Source of the DNA: Micropterus salmoides
Taxonomy: Eukaryota > Chordata > Actinopteri > Centrarchiformes > Centrarchidae
Assembly: GCF_014851395.1 (NCBI RefSeq)
Contig: NW_024040041.1
Span: 15,799,742-15,863,741 of the forward strand
Direction: 5' to 3'
Length of the DNA: 64,000 nt
Made by a program: the position numbers and the translations under genes. Within the stretch, counting starts at the first letter, position 1. Each line of letters starts with the position of its first letter. This document shows, piece by piece, positions 59,901 to 64,000 of this stretch. A model generated the notes under the pieces. That model made no database searches and had not been told where the DNA came from. It saw nothing but the letters and a program-made list of their open reading frames with translations.

Positions 59901-61030
59901 GAAAATGCTGTTTATGAGTGCTGTATGTCTGTGTGTTTGTGGGTGGTTGTGTGTTTAAGAGCGTTCCTGTGTGTGTGTACACCTTTGTCTGCCTGTTCAC
60001 TGTGTATTACAGGAGCGAGCCAAACCCTGTCCTGTATCTTATTAAACCCCAGGCCAGTGTTTCACCCTCTCTGACAATAAGATAGCTGGTGATTTGTGTG
60101 TTACTATCTTTAGTGGAACATCGGCTCTGCTGACCTTTCAGTAGCTGGAAAAGGAGACCTCAACTGGGGAGAGGAGTTACGGGATGGTGGGTGTGGCGGA
60201 GGCTCCGGTGTGTGTCTTCACGGCGTGTGGATGGTCTCAGATGAGCTTGGCCACCTTTTTAGGAGCATGTTGTGCAATGTCTTGTGAAATTCACTCCAGA
60301 CACTAGACAGAGGTTGCTTGCTCAAAGATCAGCAGAAAAACCCAGCTTGGGCTTTCAAGATTTGGAGAGGGGAGATCAGGTGACAACTCATACTACAAGT
60401 TTTATTAAATAAGTTGATACAGTAGGTGTGCTCTTATATTTTAGATTCCAGAAACACTTCAGAAATCCTTATTCATATATCATATCTGACTTTAAAAACA
60501 TTATAAGCCTATATACACAAACAAAATATATAGTATAGAGTGAGAAGACAAAACATGGAGTAACATGCAGGTAGTGATATGTTAAGCCTCCCTTGTGACT
60601 AACTTTTGTCTGGTCTCCAGTGAAATGTGGCCCAGTTAGGTGCCTGTCCCCTAACATTAGGAACAGTGCTGTTGACTCATGTCCTTATTCTTAGCACGCT
60701 GCATCGGATGTCCTCTTGGTATAGTTTGCCCGGTGCACACATCTATTTCAGTCCTGTATGGACAAACATACTGTTAGTGGGAAGCAGAGGATAAAGAGAG
60801 AACGTAACTTAAGGGTATAAGTCAAGCCACATCGGGAAACCAAATGGTGGCTTTCGAATGCTTTCACACTTTCAAACCAACACCTCTGCTGGATTGTTTT
60901 TACATCCACTGTTATTCTAAAAGACAGTAAAGATATGTAGTTCAACTGGAGTGTGAAAAAAGAGAGAAAGTTATTGAAGAAAGGAATTGATATCAGAAAC
61001 ACAATAATACAAGCTTATCGCTAAAAATAT
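50931..61030. other. gene-poor intergenic stretch
   Basis: About 10 kb without a recognisable exon, RNA gene or element with defined ends. It has CA/TG, GA (58816-58840) and poly-C (58673-58684) simple repeats. The blocks 54279-54420 and 57925-58062 look less repetitive and may be conserved regulatory sequence. Open frames here lack similarity and many run through microsatellites. TOB1, the next gene in several vertebrates as I recall, was not found. Confidence 0.5.
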
Positions 61031-61230
61031 TAAAGGAACAGTTTGGCATTTTGGAAAAAGTTTGATGAGAAGATTGATTTAATTCTACCGTTTGTGTGAA
61101 CTATAAAGCTACGGCCAGCAAGCAATTAGCTTTTAGCAATTAGCAATTAGACTGTAAATGAGGAAACAGATCAGATAACAAATACCACCGACCAGCACCT
61201 CTAACACTCACTAGCTAACATGTCATTGCT
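61031..61230. repeat. interspersed teleost repeat, partner of the fragment at 23935
   Basis: TAAAGGAACAGTTTGGCATT, AGTTTGATGAGAAGATTGAT, AAAGCTACGGCCAGCAAGCA and ACCAGCACCTCTAAC are words of a very common percomorph repeat. In intact copies these precede the TTAGCTTAGCATAAA segment seen at 23935. Confidence 0.6.
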
Positions 61231-62929
61231 GATTTGTTTAATCCATACAAAATTATTTACTCCCTGTCTCTCTGTGTTTTCACTTCCAACTCAGTCAGCT
61301 GACTGAAGGCGTTTACGCTCTCTGAGCCAATCATCTCATTGCTGTCAAAGTTTAAAACTGTTCCTCACTCTGCTGCTGTCGGCTGTCATTTCAGTGTCAG
61401 ATCGATGCAACACCCCATTCACCTCCGGTTTTCATCACAGCCAGTCCTTCCAGGTGGTCCTTCCACTGAGTTTCTCAGAAGTCCTGCTCCACATCTCACC
61501 CATCCAGATCTTCGGTGTCTAGACTCCATTGGGGGGATATTCCAGTACAGCTCATGGCATCACTACCCCCTTCATCTTTCCTATTTGTGCACTATGTCAA
61601 TGCATTTTATTATTCTTTAAATTAAGTCCCTCCTGATTGAACTGCTCCTGTAATGAATCTGGTATTTAAAGGACAATGACAAAGGCTAACATTATGCCAG
61701 ATAACATACTCCATTCAAAAACACCCAGGACATTACTCACTCAAGATCTCCATTTACATATTAGGAATTTAGATGACACCCTTTCCAGAGTAAACTCTCA
61801 ACATGTTTTAGGGTCTTTCTCAAAAGACACAACAGAACACAGACGTCAGACCTACCAATCATACTGCAAATGTATATTTCAAAATGGTAGCAGCCAGTGA
61901 CATTCTATTATTGTAAAAGCTGCACTGATGGAACAGACATCTCAGCCCAAACATAACCCTAAGAAAAAGACAACCCGTCTTTGTCAGCAGAATGTGAACC
62001 AGAAGATTGAAACCCCCAAAGCATTGTCTAGTACCTCACCCACTTGGCCACAACAACATCCATAATCAAGATTTATTTCCTCAGAGTCAAACTCTCTGAC
62101 TCAGTATTGACTCAAATCAATATTCCTTTGTGAGTGGGGGCCTGAGGCTCTCAGACCTCATTACACCAAATAGATCTGCATTTCATCAGGAAGACTCACA
62201 TAGATAATGTTTGGCTGGGGACTCCCATCTGATGGCTTTTGGTGTTCGAGCCCATAATGTCAAAGATCCTAAAACCCAGTTATCAATACCATGAAGAAAT
62301 AATATGATTCATTTCACACTGCTATAAATATTTTGCCTGTAATCACTGAGTACATGATTAAATTCCCGAACACATAACTATACTAGTATAATGTTGAGCT
62401 GCTGCAATAGCTTAATCTGTCAACAGCTTCATCAGATTTCAACTTTAAATATCGGCCAGTCACTGAGATATCACATACTAATGGAAATAAATGGTTCCAG
62501 CTGAGTTTCAAGCATGTGACAGCACTTTGTATAGCTCCTGTTAGAGAAACAGGAGCTGGATATCAGTGGTTGATGGAAAAATGTGTCTCTCATCTGGTAC
62601 TCATATAGCTATGGTCCCACCTAATATAAGGAGTTCCATTACTAATGACATTTTTCTTCTCCATTTTAAAACACACAGCCTCTCTGACTAAATAATTGTT
62701 GTAGAAGTACAACAACAGTACTAAAACAGTGAAAAACATTTGTTTTTAAATATGTGGGGCTTTCTGAGCATGGGATCATATTATTTTGATGCCAAACTGC
62801 TGTAATAGCTTCTAACATGTTCCTGGTTGAGAAGATACACATTAAAGATTAATATGAACTGAAGAATCCTTACTTTCTCTAATTGTGCCAGAAGGACCAG
62901 TATGGGCTGATGTTTTTGCATTAAAAAAC
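61231..62929. other. non-coding stretch
   Basis: No gene was recognised. The frames at 61339-61620 and 61676-61900 have no recognisable similarity. Confidence 0.4.
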
Positions 62930-63140
62930 TGAATTTAAATTGCTCAACTTGAATTTGAATTTATTAGTTTGAAACTGAATTCCAGTAAACTCGAAACTGA
63001 ATGTGATATTATAAATGTGAACTGAAACTGTATTTGAGCCTCACTAAAAATTCAAGTCTTTGTGTGCTTTCACTTTCAGTTATCTCAATTCAAATTCAGT
63101 TCTCTAAATACAATTTCAGTCCACAAGCTTCAGTTTTACA
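62930..63140. repeat. foldback repeat built from GAATTTGAA/TTCAAATTC words
   Basis: The left half has repeated GAAACTGAATT and GAATTTGAATTTA words, and the right half their complements (TTCAAATTCAGTT, CACTTTCAGTT, ATACAATTTCAGT). It is an imperfect inverted repeat of about 80-base arms with a short spacer near 63030. Each arm is itself a degenerate tandem array. Confidence 0.6.
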
Positions 63141-63385
63141 GGTCACAGGCAGGTTAAAGTCCTTGAGGAAGAGCAATCGAGAGCTGAAGCACAGAGCGCT
63201 TTTTCGGCCAATCAGCACGTTAGTTTTTGACCACTTCCTGTATTCCACACCGACAGCCTGTGTGTAAGTTATCTCCTAAAGCCCACACTAGAGGATAGGT
63301 AACTACTACTTTGTCTGTAACTAAATCAGCTACTAATATGGGTTGCACCACAATTACTTGGGCAGACCTTCACTAGATTGAAGTG

Positions 63386-63891
63386 CAATTTATACTTCTG
63401 CATCACATCAACGGCGTAGCCTCTGCGTAGCCCCCTACCCTATGGCGTCACCTACAGCTTAGCCTGACATGCACCTCCTCAAAAGTGTAACTACACGTTG
63501 AGTTGACGCAGACTGTAAGCTCTGTGATTGGTCGGCTGGGTATAGCCTCGCAATACCCCTAAGCCAACAGGAAGTGCCCGTGCTTTGAAGTAACTTTTAG
63601 TAGTGGCCAAAACGGCGGCTGTAACACAGTGGATCAATATATTTGAGCGTCACAACCTGAGCGAAATGACTGATCAGAATGTGATTCACTTGGTCGATAA
63701 CATTTGAAAAGGCTACACCAGCTGCATGTGTACAATTTTACCCCCATTCACGTTAGCGGAGAGCTTAAACTGGAAGTTAGCCTGCTCGGTTGGCAAAAGT
63801 CAACACAGTGGACGCTGTAGCGCTACTGCTGACTAGCGTTTGGGGGTGTAATTGCAGATTAACGGACACACGGACGCACAAGTATAAATGC
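63386..63891. mobile_element. non-autonomous DNA transposon with imperfect inverted repeats
   Basis: The left end (AATTTATACTTCTGCATCA) and the reverse complement of the right end (CATTTATACTTGTGCGTCC) correspond. Internal words GGCGTAGCCTCTGCGTAG, GTAACTACACGTTGAGT and CTCTGTGATTGGTCGGCTGG are those of a common percomorph repeat. It has no open frame of note. The superfamily is not resolved. Confidence 0.55.
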
Positions 63892-64000
63892 CTGGCTATG
63901 TGCGTGGCCTATGGCGTAGCTACGCATTAGCTTTCTGGCTAGGTAGCAACTTGGCATCTTAGCACATCATAGTAAGCTAGATTGATATTGAAATATCATA

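Noticed and set aside
38881..64000. TOB1, expected next to WFIKKN2
   Set aside because: No TOB/BTG-domain sequence was recognised on either strand; it probably lies beyond the window or has moved.

Overview
The window is vertebrate nuclear DNA, almost certainly from a teleost fish and most likely a percomorph. The evidence is the short GT-AG introns, three recognisable vertebrate genes whose proteins look fish-like, abundant CA/TG microsatellites, and many repeat families typical of spiny-rayed fishes (Tc1/mariner, hAT-like MITEs, a tRNA-derived SINE, an L2-like LINE). Species cannot be named from the sequence alone. No bacterial, viral, CRISPR or operon features were seen.

Layout. 1-9.6 kb holds no recognised gene but several transposon remnants, including a dead Tc1-like element at 7987-9220 and a tRNA-derived SINE with a second head at 4437-4833. 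9.65-19.25 kb is LUC7L3 on the minus strand: 10 coding exons, 439 codons, a non-coding first exon, and probably a terminal 3'UTR exon beyond one more intron. 21.9-26.9 kb is ANKRD40 on the plus strand: 5 exons, 416 codons, followed by a long probable 3'UTR. LUC7L3 and ANKRD40 are divergent, with about 2.6 kb between them. 35.56-38.05 kb is WFIKKN2 on the plus strand: 3 coding exons, 576 codons, all domains intact, with a clear polyadenylation signal at 38857. From 38.9 kb to the end I see no host gene. That stretch holds an internally deleted L2-like LINE (about 41.29-43.77 kb), a Tc1/mariner element with perfect ends, a DD36E catalytic spacing and a single premature stop (44409-45629), several non-autonomous repeats, and a cluster of repeats at 61-64 kb.

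Gene functions. LUC7L3 is an SR-like U1 snRNP-associated splicing factor, ANKRD40 is a poorly characterised ankyrin-repeat protein, and WFIKKN2 is a secreted multi-domain protein that binds myostatin/GDF11. They do not form one pathway and are linked by ancient synteny; as I recall, the three human orthologues are neighbours on 17q21.33. The order here differs from the human order as I remember it: WFIKKN2 lies on the ANKRD40 side, which implies a local inversion of the divergent pair. I found no convincing undescribed system. The most useful points are the DD36E Tc1 copy, the 2A-like motif in the LINE, the stop-free frame-preserving ANKRD40 intron 2, the tandem NAGNAG acceptor and 3'UTR intron of LUC7L3, and the second intron of WFIKKN2. 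All exon borders were set by eye from splice consensus and family similarity.
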